From assembly GCA_947568835.1 (NCBI GenBank), contig OX387610.1:16287501-16351500 (forward strand): a stretch of 64,000 nt of DNA, written 5' to 3'. Position 1 is the stretch's first letter. Each line of letters opens with the position of its first letter. The position numbers were made by a program, and so were the translations under genes. This DNA comes from Protonemura montana. Taxonomy: Eukaryota > Arthropoda > Insecta > Plecoptera > Nemouridae. Of the stretch, positions 40,816-53,114 are shown in pieces. Under the pieces are notes generated by a model. It had not been told where the DNA came from. It was given only the letters and a program-made list of their open reading frames with translations, and did not search any database.

Positions 40816-42530
40816 GTGAGTTTATATTTGTATTATTTGTATTATTTTGTGTGTTTTACATACTTACAGGTTGGCCAGCGTTGATTGTTAAATTTTCTGT
40901 GATTGGTTGCGATGGATCTTTCGTTGGTAAATTATACTATTATAGAATTATAGAATTATAGAATTATAGAATTAACCTTAAACCTTAAATAAAATGCCTG
41001 ATATTGGTTTCTTTGGTTAGCGCGAGCGTCGGTCGGTGGAAAACTTGGACGCATTAAAAGTGTCTATGACAATTATAGCCAATTTGCGCTGAGTTGGCCA
41101 AAGCTTCAATGGTTGATTCTTCTACGAAATTGAACGAGGATTATCAGAATTGAAAGTAAAATGTGACACGACACTTTCTTTATGGTAAAAGAAGCAAAAT
41201 ATCACAAGAAAACGCAGTCGCGAATCTATTTTTGTAAATTTTTTTTTATTTTTATTTTTATAAAAGCGGGTTTAAAGTATTGTCAACATAAGCTCGTTGT
41301 CTCTACGGTCGCTTAGGTACCAAAAACATACCGATTTATTGCTTGAAAGCCGAGAAATTTGTCAAAATACGATGATTATTCTCCATCCCCAGCCTAGACA
41401 AGATCACGCAGTTGATTCCAAGCGATCATTGATATTAACGAAATTTAATGCAAATCACCAATAATTAAAACTTACTTTGCAAGCTTTTAAGACATAAAAT
41501 AGGGGTTTTCAACAACCAAAACACACTCAGTAAGTTTATCAATAATAGTTTAACTTAAAATTTAAAACTAGATTTGTAGTGACAGATCAAAGATAAACAT
41601 TTGACATATGTCTTTCATTCACTCTGGACGCAGCGGATATTTATTTTATTTTGAAGTTGCCCTAATCTTTCAACAGGTATTTTATATTTAAAAGTTTTAA
41701 CAAATATGATCCAACTAGTAGTACAAACCCTGGGCATTCGCAAGCTTCAACAATATACTGTTGTTTAGCACAATTGAGCTAAGGTTGGCGGAAGTTAAAC
41801 TACGTTGAAATGGTTAGTTTTTACTCAAAATTAAACAAAAACTAATGGCGGCCGTCGTTTGCATCCGATTCGACAGCTTTTTGCAGGTAATTAAAAAAAA
41901 AAACACATTGAAAAATCTGTGTTTTTTTTTTTACAATTTTTGTTGCACTTTCCAACAATAAATGCACTTGAAATTGCATCCAAATGAGCCGGGTGTTGTC
42001 ACGGGCTATCAAGTTGACAACAACATGTCGCTGTGATTTAATGCTTCATTGCTGATAAATTGCATCAAAATACCACGTGTATTATTCAACCCCAGCCTGG
42101 ACAAGATTCCACTACCAATTTCAAACGTAAATGTTATTTCTGACTTTTATGCAAATCACATGTGGATTAACTTTCCATTGCAAGCAACCTAAGCATGGAA
42201 CACGGATATTTTAACAAACAAAAGATACTTAATACGTTTCTTAGAGATTATTTCGACTAATTTTGATTTTGAGTGACAATTATTTTGCATCGACGTAAGA
42301 AGCCGTGAATTAACAACAGGTTTCTTAATCACCACCGGGTCTTTTGTGTTAAGTTTGCAATTAAAATGTGTGTAATGTTTAATAGGCAAATATTTAATTT
42401 AAATAAGTTTTATAAAATGCAACAGAATGCGTTTGTATGCCGATGCTAAAAATGCGAAAAACTAGGAATTAAACATTTCTTTGGCGCTTTGCAAGGCTGT
42501 CCTGAAAATTTGACTCTTTATCTACAACTA
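40816..42530. other. A/T-rich non-coding stretch, probably intron of the membrane-protein gene
   Basis: No exon, RNA gene or recognised element. Contains a small TATAGAATTA repeat (about 40,939-40,973) and poly(A)/(T) tracts at 41,895-41,935. Confidence 0.4.
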
Positions 42531-42534
42531 ATTG

Positions 42535-42850
42535 CAAGTTAAGATGAAATCTTATTTAAATTGCAAACGCTTGCAATGCGCGGGGTATTTTATTATTAAC
42601 AACACTATAACCGTCTCAAAAATTGATGCCCAAACGCGGACTCGAACCCCGATCTCCACCTTTCGCGAGTGTTGCTCTAGCCAATTGAGCTACTTGGACA
42701 CTGGCTCAAAATCGTCTCAAAAAGCCAGTGTCCAGATAGCACAATGGTTCAGAGCAACACCCGCGACAGGTGGAGATCGAGGTTCGAGTCCGCGTTTGGG
42801 CATCAATTTTTGAGACGGTTATAGTGTTGATAATAATAAAATATTTGCAT
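42535..42850. mobile_element. Palindromic tRNA-headed foldback element
   Basis: Two copies of the tRNA-headed sequence lie head to head around about 42,715. The right arm (+) reads GCCAGTGTCCAGATAGCACA, then GAGCAACACCCGCGACAGG, TGGAGATCGAGGTTCGAGTC, TTTGGGCATCAATTTTTGAG and ATAATAATAAA. The left arm is its reverse complement and extends to TTGCAAACGCTTGCAATGCG. The tRNA-like part can form a cloverleaf (7-bp acceptor stem, A-box, B-box GGTTCGAGTCC). Arms are at least 100 bp. Confidence 0.8.
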
Positions 42851-43424
42851 TTTTCTTTTGGTTTATTTTAATACGAAATCGAACTTGGAATCCAATCGTG
42901 TAAATAAGAACTGAATCTGATTAAGGTGGTTCACAATTGAGCGGTGAATAAAACCTTAATTAGATAGTTTTTCGCAGGATCAGTAAAACTACGTTACTTC
43001 TTATCAATCAATCACAAGCTAATCTGGACATAGATTCTAAACCATAAAGCAAGCAAAGGAGATCCAAATTATGCAGTTTAGGAGTTGGATTTGGGTTAGA
43101 TTTGAAATTTTAATAAGATTTCAAATCAACTGGTGGCTACTCACAGTGGTAACCAAAGATTTCAATTGTTGTCTCAAAGAAACTCTAACAATCTGACGAC
43201 TTAATCTCACTGATAAAGATTGCAAATATTGATAACAACTCAGATAAAGCTCGAGTGCATTCAATGCTTCGCCGTTTTGTTCTCAATTTGATGACCAAAG
43301 CTTGACAGATTTGCATCAAACTTCTTCTTCGAAAGATTTCTGCTTTTCTGGGGAGAAGTTTAACGTGAACGCTGCTTCTCTGATTAAACCTAACAACCCA
43401 ATGTTAACAACCCTACGTGTCGAT

Positions 43425-43590
43425 ACCGGGTTTACCCTCCTCCCTTCTAGGTTAGGTTAGTCATCTTTATCATCATCCACTCATTCACCGACGCCATTAG
43501 ACCAGTGCCACATGGCCAGATATCAAAACAGTGCGTCGTTAAACACCACATATAAATAATGCAAGTGCAAGTGCAAGTGCAAGTGCATCT
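43425..43590 (+). mobile_element. 3' half of a 5S-headed SINE-like element with a GCAAGT tail
   Basis: Has ACCGGGTTTACCCTCCTCCC, CACTCATTCACCGACGCCAT and GTGCGTCGTTAAACACCAC, then a (TGCAAG)n tail at 43,560-43,588. The head is missing. Confidence 0.75.
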
Positions 43591-44084
43591 TGCCTGTATT
43601 TGTTGCAATGCATCTAATAATTACGCCTGACCAAGCAATAAGTTGAACTGATTTAGTTCTTGGGTCTAAAGTTCACATCGATTATCGCATGGCATGGGAT
43701 GTTAGTTGAGTGATTGAACTGTGGGAGGCGTGGGAGGGGGAGGGGGGGGGGGAGATTCACTTGACCGTCGCATGATAAGAGTACACGGTTATCTTCAGTT
43801 CTGTGAACCTCCTTGTGATCTCTGCTGGATGCTGGATACTGGATCACGTGCCCGCGCTAAGTTTTGATATTGTTCTCCTCATTGACGATATTTCACTGGC
43901 GAATCCTTGATTTATGTTTTAAAACATTTTGGCAGGATGTTGTCAGGATTTAGTTTCAAGATGGTCTCAGGTCCAAGTGTTTTATAAAATCGTACAGACT
44001 CAGAAGACAACTTCAAATCGGCATTCTAAATCTTGACTGACTTTCATGAAGATTCTGAGTTAGTTGGTTGAATTGATTCATTTG
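43591..44084. other. Stretch without recognised genes
   Basis: Only a G-run (43,731-43,754) stands out. No coding or repeat assignment can be supported. Confidence 0.4.
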
Positions 44085-44965
44085 TGTGGTTAAACGACAT
44101 GTCATGTGGCACTGGTCCAATGAGTGATGATGAGGATGATGATGAACTTATCCTAGCCTAGAAGGGAGGAGGGGAAACCCGGTGCCGGCACGTAGCCTAC
44201 TCCTATCGAAGAGTACCATTCGGACCACCGGCTTAACGTCCCTTCCGAAGGACGGTACAACTCGAACAACAGGATTCCTCCACAAATCCATGCTGTCGAG
44301 AGGTTGATAAGCTAGGCGAGTGAAGTTGCTGTCAAGAGGTTGATAAGCAAGGCGAGTGAAGTTGCTGTCGAGAGGTTGATAAGCAAGGCGAGTGAAGTTG
44401 CTGTCGAGAGGTTGATAAGCAAGGCGAGTGAAGTTGCTGTCGAGAGGTTGATAAGCAAGGCGAATGAAGTTGGTGTCGAGAGGTTGATAAGCAAGGCGAG
44501 TGAAGTTGGTGTCGAGAGGTTGATAAGCAAGGCGAGTGAAGTTGGTGTCGAGAGGTTGATAAGCAAGGCAAGTGAAGTTGGTGTCGAGAGGTTGATAAGC
44601 AAGGCAAGTGAAGTTGCTGTCGAGAGGTTGATAAGCAAGGCGAGTGAAGTTGCTGTCGAGAGGTTGATAAGCAAGGCGAGTGAAGTTGGTGTCGAGAGGT
44701 TGATAAGCAAGGCGAGTGAAGTTGGTGTCGAGAGGTTGATAAGCAAGGCGAGTGAAGTTGCTGTCGAGAGGTTGATAAGCAAGGCGAGTGAAGTTGGTGT
44801 CGAGAGGTTGATAAGCAAGGCGAGTGAAGTTGGTGTCGAGAGGTTGATAAGCAAGGCGAGTGAAGTTGGTGTCAAGAGGTTGATAAGCAAGGCGAGTGAA
44901 GTTGGTGTCGAGAGGTTGATAAGCAAGGCGAGTGAAGTTGCTGTCGAGAGGTTGATAAGCAAGGT
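44085..44965 (-). mobile_element. 5S-headed SINE-like element whose 36-bp body segment is expanded
   Basis: Minus-strand element: the tail (TGGCACTGGTCCAATGAGTG region) and V-like centre (GACGTTAAGCCGGTGGTCCG) are intact at 44,100-44,290. The body segment follows as an array to 44,965, where unrelated sequence begins. The head is lost. Confidence 0.85.
44298..44965 (-). repeat. 36-bp minisatellite, about 18 units
   Basis: Plus-strand unit GAGAGGTTGATAAGCAAGGC plus GAGTGAAGTTGSTGTC. Two unit types (GCTGTC and GGTGTC) are interspersed. One to two units exist in unexpanded SINE copies (50,165 and 5,090). Frames of over 200 codons (12-residue repeats) are artefacts of the period. Confidence 0.95.
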
Positions 44966-45365
44966 CATGACGTCACAGATAAACACGGTGCAAATTCGCT
45001 ATAAAAACTCTTTTCATGTGAAACTTTTCATGAAAAATCGCGCGTTTTCTTCTCTGAAATGAATGCGGATTCTCGAGGAAACTTTTCTGACGTTATTTTC
45101 TTTGAAGGGTCAGAATTTCCCAGGTTCGTTCGGAAATTAACGACCAGTTTCCTAAAATCATGAAACTCCTGTCTTTGAAGATTATTATCCGATCGTTTTT
45201 CGTGCTTTTTTTTAAAGAACTTATTTATTAACGAAGCAATTAATTGATGGAGATTTTATAAAGATACATTTTCTTGAGTCGACGAGAAGAGAAAGTAGAT
45301 TCTTATATTATTTCTGTTTTGATGTAAAAGTGAATTTATATAAGGTTAATTTTAAGAACATCACG

Positions 45366-45865
45366 TGCTTGTTTTTGACGTGACTATGTCTTAAAGCGCA
45401 TTATATAGGGAGGCATGTACGGATTTGCTCTCCAAAATAGCAAATGTGTAACAACCCCTACAGCCTACAGGAAACAAAGGACAGATTGTGGTTTATTATC
45501 ATTCAATAGTTCAGACAATTCTCTAAAAGTACTTTTTTTTATTTTTGATAAACTAAATATTGGAGGCGTGAGAGGAGGCAGCGTTTTTAGCACTCGTCAT
45601 TAGACTAACGCAAAATAAAATATATATATCGCAAGATGACACTTCCATCCCAATCTGTAAAGTCCTTCAGCATGTAAATTAGATATGAAAACACAACCCA
45701 AATAAAGAGAGATGTAAAACTTGCATGTGAAGTATGGTCAGTACGGTAGTTGACCTACGTACCTACGCGGTAGTTGAACGTAGTCAAGCTTAAATATCGG
45801 CCGTATCAATAAGATACAGCTATACCCGGATTTTGTTAATTTATTTCATTGCAATATGAACTTTA
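45366..45865 (+). mobile_element. Dispersed repeat R1, copy 1
   Basis: About 480 bp matching 61,890-62,570: TTAAAGCGCATTATATAGGG, AACAACCCCTACAGCCTACA, ATCGCAAGATGACACTTCCA, ACCTACGCGGTAGTTGAACG. No coding capacity or clear termini. Confidence 0.8.
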
Positions 45866-46087
45866 TTTTGCTATGCAATGCAACAATAGTTTATGCATGT
45901 TCGGCGACTGCAAAATATAACAGAGATTGATTGAGATAAGAACGTTAAGTGGTTAATAACTTAGCTAATAAATCACTGGGATTACCGTAGCATTGAAGTC
46001 GATATGACGTGTTATTAAATTGTCACGTGGTCAGTGCTTGGCTATTTATAAGTACAGTAAATCGCCACCAGGGAGAATAAATTGATT

Positions 46088-46303
46088 TATTTGTGGTAAT
46101 TAACGACGCACTGTTTTGATATCTGGCCATGCGGCACTGGTCTAATGGGGTCGGTTAATGAGTGGATGATGATGAGGATGATGATGAACCTAACCTAGCC
46201 TAGAAGGGAGGAGAGGAAACCCGGTGCCGGCACGTAGCCTACTCCTGTCGAAGACCAAGGGGACCACCGGCTTAACGTCCTTCCGAAGGACGGTACAACG
46301 CGA
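46088..46303 (-). mobile_element. 3' half of a 5S-headed SINE-like element
   Basis: Minus-strand copy with the tail (ACGACGCACTGTTTTGATAT on plus), the CCTAGAAGGGAGGAG stretch and the V-like centre (ACCACCGGCTTAACGTCCTT). It stops at GTACAACGCGAA, just before the body segment. Confidence 0.8.
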
Positions 46304-46593
46304 AATTCATGCATATTTTCAGATTGTCTATAACCGCATGTTCCGCCAAAAGTGTTTAATTTTTTTTCGCCAAACTTTGGAAAGATGTGAAATGTTTCAA
46401 AATGAACAAGTTGTGAAGTTTTTAGGTCCGCATGTGTTTTATTTCTCTTTGTATTCGCAAATTTCCATCTCAATTTCATAAATGTTGAGTGTTTTTCTTT
46501 GATACATTGGATGGGCTTCAAAATGTATCATTCCAAAATATCGCTACGCTCATTTGAAAACACAACTCAAATTGATAGCTCAGTGTTATCGGC

Positions 46594-46684
46594 TTGGATC
46601 GGGTTGCATCGGGTTGCATCGGGTTGCATCGGGTTGCATCGGGTTGCATCGGGTTGCATCGGGTTGCATCGGGTTGGATCGGCT
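46594..46684 (+). repeat. 10-bp repeat (GCATCGGGTT), about 9 units
   Basis: Eight or nine nearly perfect decamers, flanked by GGATCGG variants. Confidence 0.9.
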
Positions 46685-46689
46685 TCAAG

Positions 46690-47628
46690 GGTTGGTGACG
46701 TTTATTATTTACTTTTCTTTATGATCCAAGCAGCTGTTTGATTGGTTTGATTGATTCTTGTTGATTGGTTGACATGATTTTGTTAGATATTTATAGACCT
46801 GTGTGGTCCTTAATACCACTTCATCATCAGATGGCCCAGGAACTTCCTCAGTAGAAAATAGGATTTTACAAATGTGGATTTTCAAGAGTCCTAGTGACTC
46901 GAAAAAATAAGTGAGTAAACAAATATTTGTAGCACAAACAATTTTTCAATTTTTAAATGATATAATCTATCAATAATGTAAGGGTGATTTGCATGAACCA
47001 TGCTAACAGACTTGCAGCAGAAACACAACTAAATGCATACACATTTATACAATTAACAAATCATAACTTCTGATCACATGGCTGTTAATGATTATTTATT
47101 TTATCAAGAGATAATGAACTTGAATTATGCTTGAGTTATCAAAGATTGGAATTTAAGAGTGGATTTTTTCCACCCTTAAACTTGATAAGTAAGCAATAAA
47201 TGTATTTTTTCTTGTTAACTAAAGCACGATTATCATTTGAGAACATGTCCCATTCTTTTAAGTTTATTTGTTCAAACGCTAGAGTGAATATAGTGAATGG
47301 CCGTGCGGGGCAAAAATTAAAATATTTTGTTTTTCCATCCCCTGCCTCAGGCAAACCGCTAGGCGTATGGAAAAAACATTTTAATAGGGTTTTTTTTATT
47401 TCCGGTTTTCTAAACTTCATAAAAATTTCGTTAAATTCTGAGATAGTGAAGGTTTTGAGTGACGGGCACTTGACATGGAACGTTCATTGACGTTACGAAA
47501 TTCAAATATTTTCGAACATGAAATGTCCGTTACTAATAAAACAATTGTCTGCGTTTTGATGTCCTTCATTTGAACACTAATATTTCACACCCGAGCGAAA
47601 ATATACCAAACTGGCAATTAAAGTTTCC
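46690..47628. other. Stretch without recognised genes
   Basis: Overlapping open frames of about 95 codons exist on both strands at 47,139-47,490, but neither has a recognisable domain or splice context. Nothing else stands out. Confidence 0.35.
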
Positions 47629-47685
47629 CCACCTAACCTAACCTAACCTAATCCAACCTAACCTAACCTAACCTAACTTAACTAA
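47629..47685 (-). repeat. Short (CCTAA)n block
   Basis: About ten pentamers, separated from the main block by about 440 bases of unique sequence (47,690-48,125). Confidence 0.9.
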
Positions 47686-48125
47686 ATACCCCGGATCGAC
47701 ATTGGGACTGCAGTTTACTCGGTTTATAACACCGAGGGCGTTCGACCGCGTCGTCTTTAACCCCAATGTACGACATCGACAGGTGCCTGCTGTGGAGGCG
47801 TTTCACGATCTCGATGCCGTCAAAACAAGGAGGCGATGTTGTTCAGAAATAAGTTGGGTCGATTAGCGAGTGGTAATTGCTTTCAAGCACGTACTTAGCT
47901 AAAAGCTGTTAGCTCCTGTGTGCTCGTGAGATTCAAGGTTAGCACTGTTTACCCAAGTTTGGGCCAAGTGATAGTGAAAGCATTGAGTTTATAGTGTGAA
48001 GCTAGAAGCGCTGATGATATTCGTCACGTAATCAACTTAAACATTCCATACTGAAAACAATGGTAGTTGTTTATAATTAGAACCACTTACATTTTTAGCG
48101 TTAAGTAACTCCACTTTATACCCAA

Positions 48126-48893
48126 TCAAACCTAACCTAATCTTACCTAACCTAACCAAACCTAAACTAACCTAACCTAACCTAATCTTACCTAACCTAA
48201 CCAAACCTAACCTAACCTAACCTAACCTAATCTTACCTAACCTAATCTAACCTAACCTAATCAAACCTAACCTAACCTAACCTAATCTTACCTAACCTAA
48301 CCAAACCTAGCCTAACCTAACCTAACCTAACCTAATCTTACCTAACCAAACCTAACCTAACCTAACCAAACCTAACCTAACCTAACCAAACCTAACCTAA
48401 CCTAACCTAACCTAACCTAACCTGACCTAACCTAACCTAACCTAACCTAACCTAACCTAACCTAACATAACCTAACCTAACCTAACCTAACCTAACCTAA
48501 CCTAACCTAACCTAGCCTAACCTAACCTAACCTAACCTAACCTAACCTTACCTAACCTAACCTAACCTAACCTAACCTAACCTAACCTAACCTAGCCTAA
48601 CCTAACCTAACCTAACCTAACCTAACCTAACCTAACCTAACCTAACCTAACCTAACCTAACCTAACCTAACCTAACCTAACCTAACCTAACCTAACCTAA
48701 CCTAACCTAACCTAACCTAACCAAACCTAACCAAACCTAACCTAACCTAACCTAACCTAACCAAACCTAACCTAACCTAACCTAACCTAACCTAACCTGA
48801 CCTAACCTAACCTAACCTAACCTAACCTAACCTAACCTAACCTTACCTAACCTAACCTAACCTAACCTAACCTAACCTAACCTAACCTAACTA
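48126..48893 (-). repeat. Interstitial (TTAGG)n-type array, G-rich strand on minus
   Basis: About 770 bp of CCTAA on the plus strand, with early units mixed with CTTAC and CCAAA variants and later units nearly pure. The pentamer is the common arthropod telomere repeat; here it is internal to the window. Confidence 0.95.
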
Positions 48894-49047
48894 AAATACG
48901 GGATTTCAGCTAAAAGACTAATGCAAGAAAGAAATGCTGAAGATATTTTTACGTGCCATCGAGCGAACATGTGACTCATGACGGTGATAATGATTAACTT
49001 GACCCCCCCCCCCCTCCCTCGATCGGACATTGATTCACCTTTTCCTG

Positions 49048-49176
49048 AACACAATACATTCACAATACATTCACAATACATTCACAATACATTCACAATA
49101 CATTCACAATACACAATACATTCACAATACATTCACAATACAATTCACAATACACAATACATTCACAATACACAAG
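49048..49176 (+). repeat. 11-bp repeat (ATTCACAATAC), about 11 units
   Basis: Tandem ATTCACAATAC with some units missing the ATTC part (ACACAATAC). Confidence 0.9.
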
Positions 49177-49344
49177 AAGTTTACAAAAACTTCCGATTAT
49201 ATAATTACCTACTAATTTCCGATTTCTAGTAACACTTTTTTTTTTTTAAATATGCGCAATAACAACATTTTGATAAATTATTGGCTAATTCTTGCATTTC
49301 AAGTTTAATTAAAAGAAGTAGAATGACATTGATATTTGACAGGA

Positions 49345-49583
49345 TGTGTTCGAAGTTAAGCAACATGGCTGTGTTCCAAGTATCGGATGGGTAAACAATT
49401 GAATGTTGTGATGGTTGCTAGCGTCATGCAGATCGCCGTGTTCGAAGTTAAGCAACATGGCTGTGTTCCAAGTATCGGATGGGTAAACAATTGAATGTTG
49501 TGCTGGTTGGTAGCGTCATGCAGATCGCCGTGTTCGAAGTTAAGCAACATGGCTGTGTTCCAAGTATCGGATGGGTAACCACC
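49345..49583 (+). repeat. 92-bp tandem repeat with a 5S-like core, 3 units
   Basis: CGAAGTTAAGCAACATGGCT starts at 49,351, 49,443 and 49,535, followed by AAGTATCGGATGGGTAA. This is again the 5S rRNA internal region, but from a subfamily different from the 91-bp units. The last unit ends in GTAACCACCTG, closer to true 5S. Confidence 0.85.
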
Positions 49584-49847
49584 TGTTGTCGGGCGCCGGT
49601 GAAACGAGTTCAGCTTTTAATTGTTTGGTAAAAAAAACTGACAGAAAACATTTCACCGACAAAGCCAACGTTCCGCTCGACTTCTAGGTTAGGTACGTCC
49701 TGCAAAACTCAGCTGCTATGGACTTTTAACTTTTCAAGTGTTGGGAACTCTGATTTAATGTGACACACGTCACTTTTAGAATCCCATTACAACTGTCAAC
49801 TTCTCCATGCAGTTGCATGAGCTGCTGATCTGAACTACCACCGAACA

Positions 49848-50447
49848 GTTTGACCGTGTTAGAAACACAGGTCCTCGTGAGATCACCGAAGTTAAGCAAC
49901 ACTGCGCTGGGTCAGGTATTTGATGGGTGACCATCATACACAAGACCAGTTCTGTTCGGGAGAGAGGTTGGAGGGATGAAAGTTAAGCAACACTGCGCTG
50001 GGTCAGGTATTTTATGGGTGACCATCACACACATGACCAGTTCTGTTCGGGAGAGAGGTTGGAGGGATGAAAGTTAAGCAACACTGCACTGGGTCAGGTA
50101 TTGGATGGGTGACCATCATACACATGACCAGTTCTGTTCGAGAGAGAGGTTGGAGGGATGAAAGTTAGTACAGCAACTTCACTCGCTTTGCTTATCAACC
50201 TCTCGGCAGCATGGATTTGTGAAGGAATCCTGTTGTTCACGTTGTACCGTCCTTCGGAAGGGACGTTAAGCCGGTGGTCCCCTTGGTGCTCTTTGACAGT
50301 AGGCTACGTGCCGGCACCGGGTTTCCCCTCCTCCCTTCTAGGCTAGGTTTAGTTCATCATCATCCACTCATTCACCGACGCCATCAGACCAGTGCCGCAT
50401 GGCACGTTGTATAAACAGTGCGTCGTTAAACACCACAAATAAATTAA
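49848..50447 (+). mobile_element. 5S-headed SINE-like element, best archetype in the window
   Basis: In order: leader CCGAACAGTTTGACCGTG, 5S-like head GTCCTCGTGAGATCACCGAA, GTTAAGCAAC and GATGGGTGACC, three 91-bp units (about 49,890-50,160), one 36-bp body segment, V-like centre GACGTTAAGCCGGTGGTCCC, CCTCCTCCCTTCTAGGCTAG, then tail GTGCGTCGTTAAACACCAC and AAATAAATTAATG. No coding capacity. Such elements use RNA polymerase III promoters and borrowed LINE machinery; this is family knowledge, not shown here. Confidence 0.8.
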
Positions 50448-50950
50448 TGATTTAAACCACTGTTACAGCTGTTAATCTCATTTATACAATTCATATAAAC
50501 GAATAAATCTAACACAAAATATTGTCTAACATAGGGGAAGATTATAGGAAGATTATTGGGAAAATGGAAAGACCAGTGAGAAGGAAATGGAAAGAAGATA
50601 AATGAAAGTGAAATGTTAATGAGTGTAGTCTAGAAAACATCTTATATGCACCGCCTTCTTTATTATTTATCTACAAAAATAAAACTTTACCAACTCTCAA
50701 AATTTAAAAGATAGTTTAGGCATCAAATTTTGAGAGGATATAAGTGTAAGTAACCCATAGACCGTGCTTGGGACCAGAAGAGGAAGTTCAGGCAATAAAC
50801 GCTTCCTACCTAACCGGACCTCAATCCCGGGACAAGTGAAGACATGACTCCACTTCCGGTGCTCAACTTCTTGCGAGAATGTGGGCATCAAACATACATG
50901 AGAATCCGTGTAGTCGCCGCTCAAGCGATACGTAGGAGACAACCACGTCC
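50448..50950. other. Stretch without recognised genes
   Basis: No domain, splice-supported exon or repeat recognised between the SINE-like element and the 30-bp array. Confidence 0.35.
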
Positions 50951-51503
50951 TGGAGAGGCGTTTAGACAGCTTGCTTGTGTTGGAGAGGCGTTTAGACAGC
51001 TTGCTTGTGCTGGAGAGGCGTTTAGACAGCTTGCTTGTGCTGGACAGGCGTTTAGATAGCTTGCTTGTGCTGGAGAGGCGTTTAGACAGCTTGCTTGTGT
51101 TGGAGAGGCGTTTAGACAGCTTGCTTGTGATGGAGAGGCGTTTAGACAGCTTGCTTGTACTGGAGAGACGTTTAGATAGCTTGCTTGTGTTGGAGAGGCG
51201 TTTAGACAGCTTGCTTGTGTTGGAGAGGCGTTAAGACAGCTTGCTTGTGCTGGAGAGGCGTTTAGACAGCTTGCTTGTGATGGAGAGGCGTTTAGACAGC
51301 TTGCTTGTGTTGGAGAGGCGTTTAGACAGCTTGCTTGTGCTGGAGAGGCGTTTAGACAGCTTGCTTGTGTTGGAGAGGCGTTTAGACAGCTTGCTTGTGC
51401 TGGAGAGGCGTTTAGACAGCTTGCTTGTACTGGAGAGGCGTTTAGACAGCTTGCTTGTGTTGGAGAGGCGTTTAGACAGCTTGCTTGTGCTGGAGAGGCG
51501 TTA
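50951..51503 (+). repeat. 30-bp minisatellite, about 18 units (copy 1)
   Basis: Unit GAGAGGCGTTTAGACAGCTT plus GCTTGTGYTG. Inverted relative to the large array at 57,395-59,476. It abuts the 34-bp array after a partial unit at 51,503. Confidence 0.95.
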
Positions 51504-51517
51504 GTGAGCTCTAAAGT

Positions 51518-52688
51518 TGAACATATATACTTCCCAATGATGTTCTGTAGTTGAACATATATACTTCCCACTGATGCTCTGTAGTTGAACATATATACTT
51601 CCCACTGATGCTCTGTAGTTGAACATATATACTTCCCACTGATGCTCTGTAGTTGAACATATATACTTCCCAATGATGTTCTGTAGTTGAACATATATAC
51701 TTCCCACTGATGCTCTGTAGTTGAACATATATACTTCCCACTGATGCTCTGTAGTCGAACATATATACTTCCCACTGATGCTCTGTAGTTGAACATATAT
51801 ACTTCCCACTGATGCTCTGTAGTTGAACATATATACTTCCCACTGATGCTCTGTAGTTGAACATATATACTTCCCACTGATGCTCTGTAGTTGAACATAT
51901 ATACTTCCCACTGATGCTCTGTAGTTGAACATATATACTTCCCACTGATGCTCTGTAGTTGAACATATATACTTCCCACTGATGCTCTGTAGTTGAACAT
52001 ATATACTTCCCACTGATGCTCTGTAGTTGAACATATATACTTCCCACTGATGCTCTGTAGTTGAACATATATACTTCCCACTGATGCTCTGTAGTTGAAC
52101 ATATATACTTCCCACTGATGCTCTGTAGTTGAACATATATACTTCCCACTGATGCTCTGTAGTTGAACATATATACTTCCCACTGATGCTCTGTAGTTGA
52201 ACATATATACTTCCCACTGATGCTCTGTAGTTGAACATATATACTTCCCACTGATGCTCTGTAGTTGAACATATATACTTCCCACTGATGCTCTGTAGTT
52301 GAACATATATACTTCCCACTGATGCTGTGTAGTTGAACATATATACTTCCCACTGATGCTCTGTAGTTGAACATATATACTTCCCACTGATGCTCTGTAG
52401 TTGAACATATATACTTCCCACTGATGCTCTGTAGTTGAACATATATACTTCCCACTGATGCTCTGTAGTTGAACATATATACTTCCCACTGATGCTCTGT
52501 AGTTGAACATATATACTTCCCACTGATGCTGTGTAGTTGAACATATATACTTCCCACTGATGCTCTGTAGTCGAACATATATACTTCCCACTGATGCTCT
52601 GTAGTTGAACATATATAATTCCCACTGATGCTCTGTAGTCGAACATATATACTTCCCACTGATGCTCTGTAGTCGAACATATATACTT
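51518..52688 (-). repeat. 34-bp minisatellite, about 34 units
   Basis: Plus-strand unit GTTGAACATATATACTTCCC plus ACTGATGCTCTGTA. Very homogeneous, with rare TTCTG, TGTG and TCGAAC variants near the edges. The 34-bp period (not divisible by three) rotates the frame, yet three frames on the minus strand remain open, giving spurious frames of up to about 600 codons. Confidence 0.95.
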
Positions 52689-53114
52689 ATATCAATTAAA
52701 AACTGCCGATTCTGGGTCACACTAGATTTTTGAAAGTAGAATATCAAACAAGTTGTCTAAATATTCGACTAAAAAAGTACAAGCACGCAATTCGCTAATG
52801 AATTCAAATGCTTAAAGCATTCTTTAAACTTTGTTCCTGAATTTGAATACCTGCTATTTGCTTGATGTAATAATGATGCAAATCGATTGATTTGTGATAT
52901 TTCACGACGCACTGTTTTGACATCTGGCTGGGTGCGGTACGTCTCACCAATGGCGTCGATTGATGATAAAGATGATGATTGATATATCTTAGCTTGAAAG
53001 AAGCCTGGCGCCGGCACGAGGCCTACTCCTGTCGAAGATCAAGGGGACCACCGGCTTAACGTCCCTTCCGAAGGACGGTACAACGCGAACAACAGGATTT
53101 CTTCACAAATCCAT

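Noticed and set aside
44312..45062. 12-residue-repeat proteins LLINLSTATSLA / ISKASEVAVERL
   Set aside because: Translations of the 36-bp SINE-derived satellite on both strands.
47139..47490. About 95-codon frames on both strands
   Set aside because: No recognisable domain, no splice or poly(A) context, and both strands open in A/T-rich sequence.
48126..48893. Chromosome end
   Set aside because: The pentamer block is internal, with complex sequence on both sides and a second block in opposite orientation.
49880..50160. 5S rRNA genes
   Set aside because: Only the internal region of 5S is recognisable and it is fused to SINE body. No complete 5S gene length or terminator.
50921..52747. 608-codon minus-strand frame across the 30-bp and 34-bp arrays
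   Set aside because: It joins two unrelated satellites, and the 34-bp unit is open in all three minus frames. No gene evidence.
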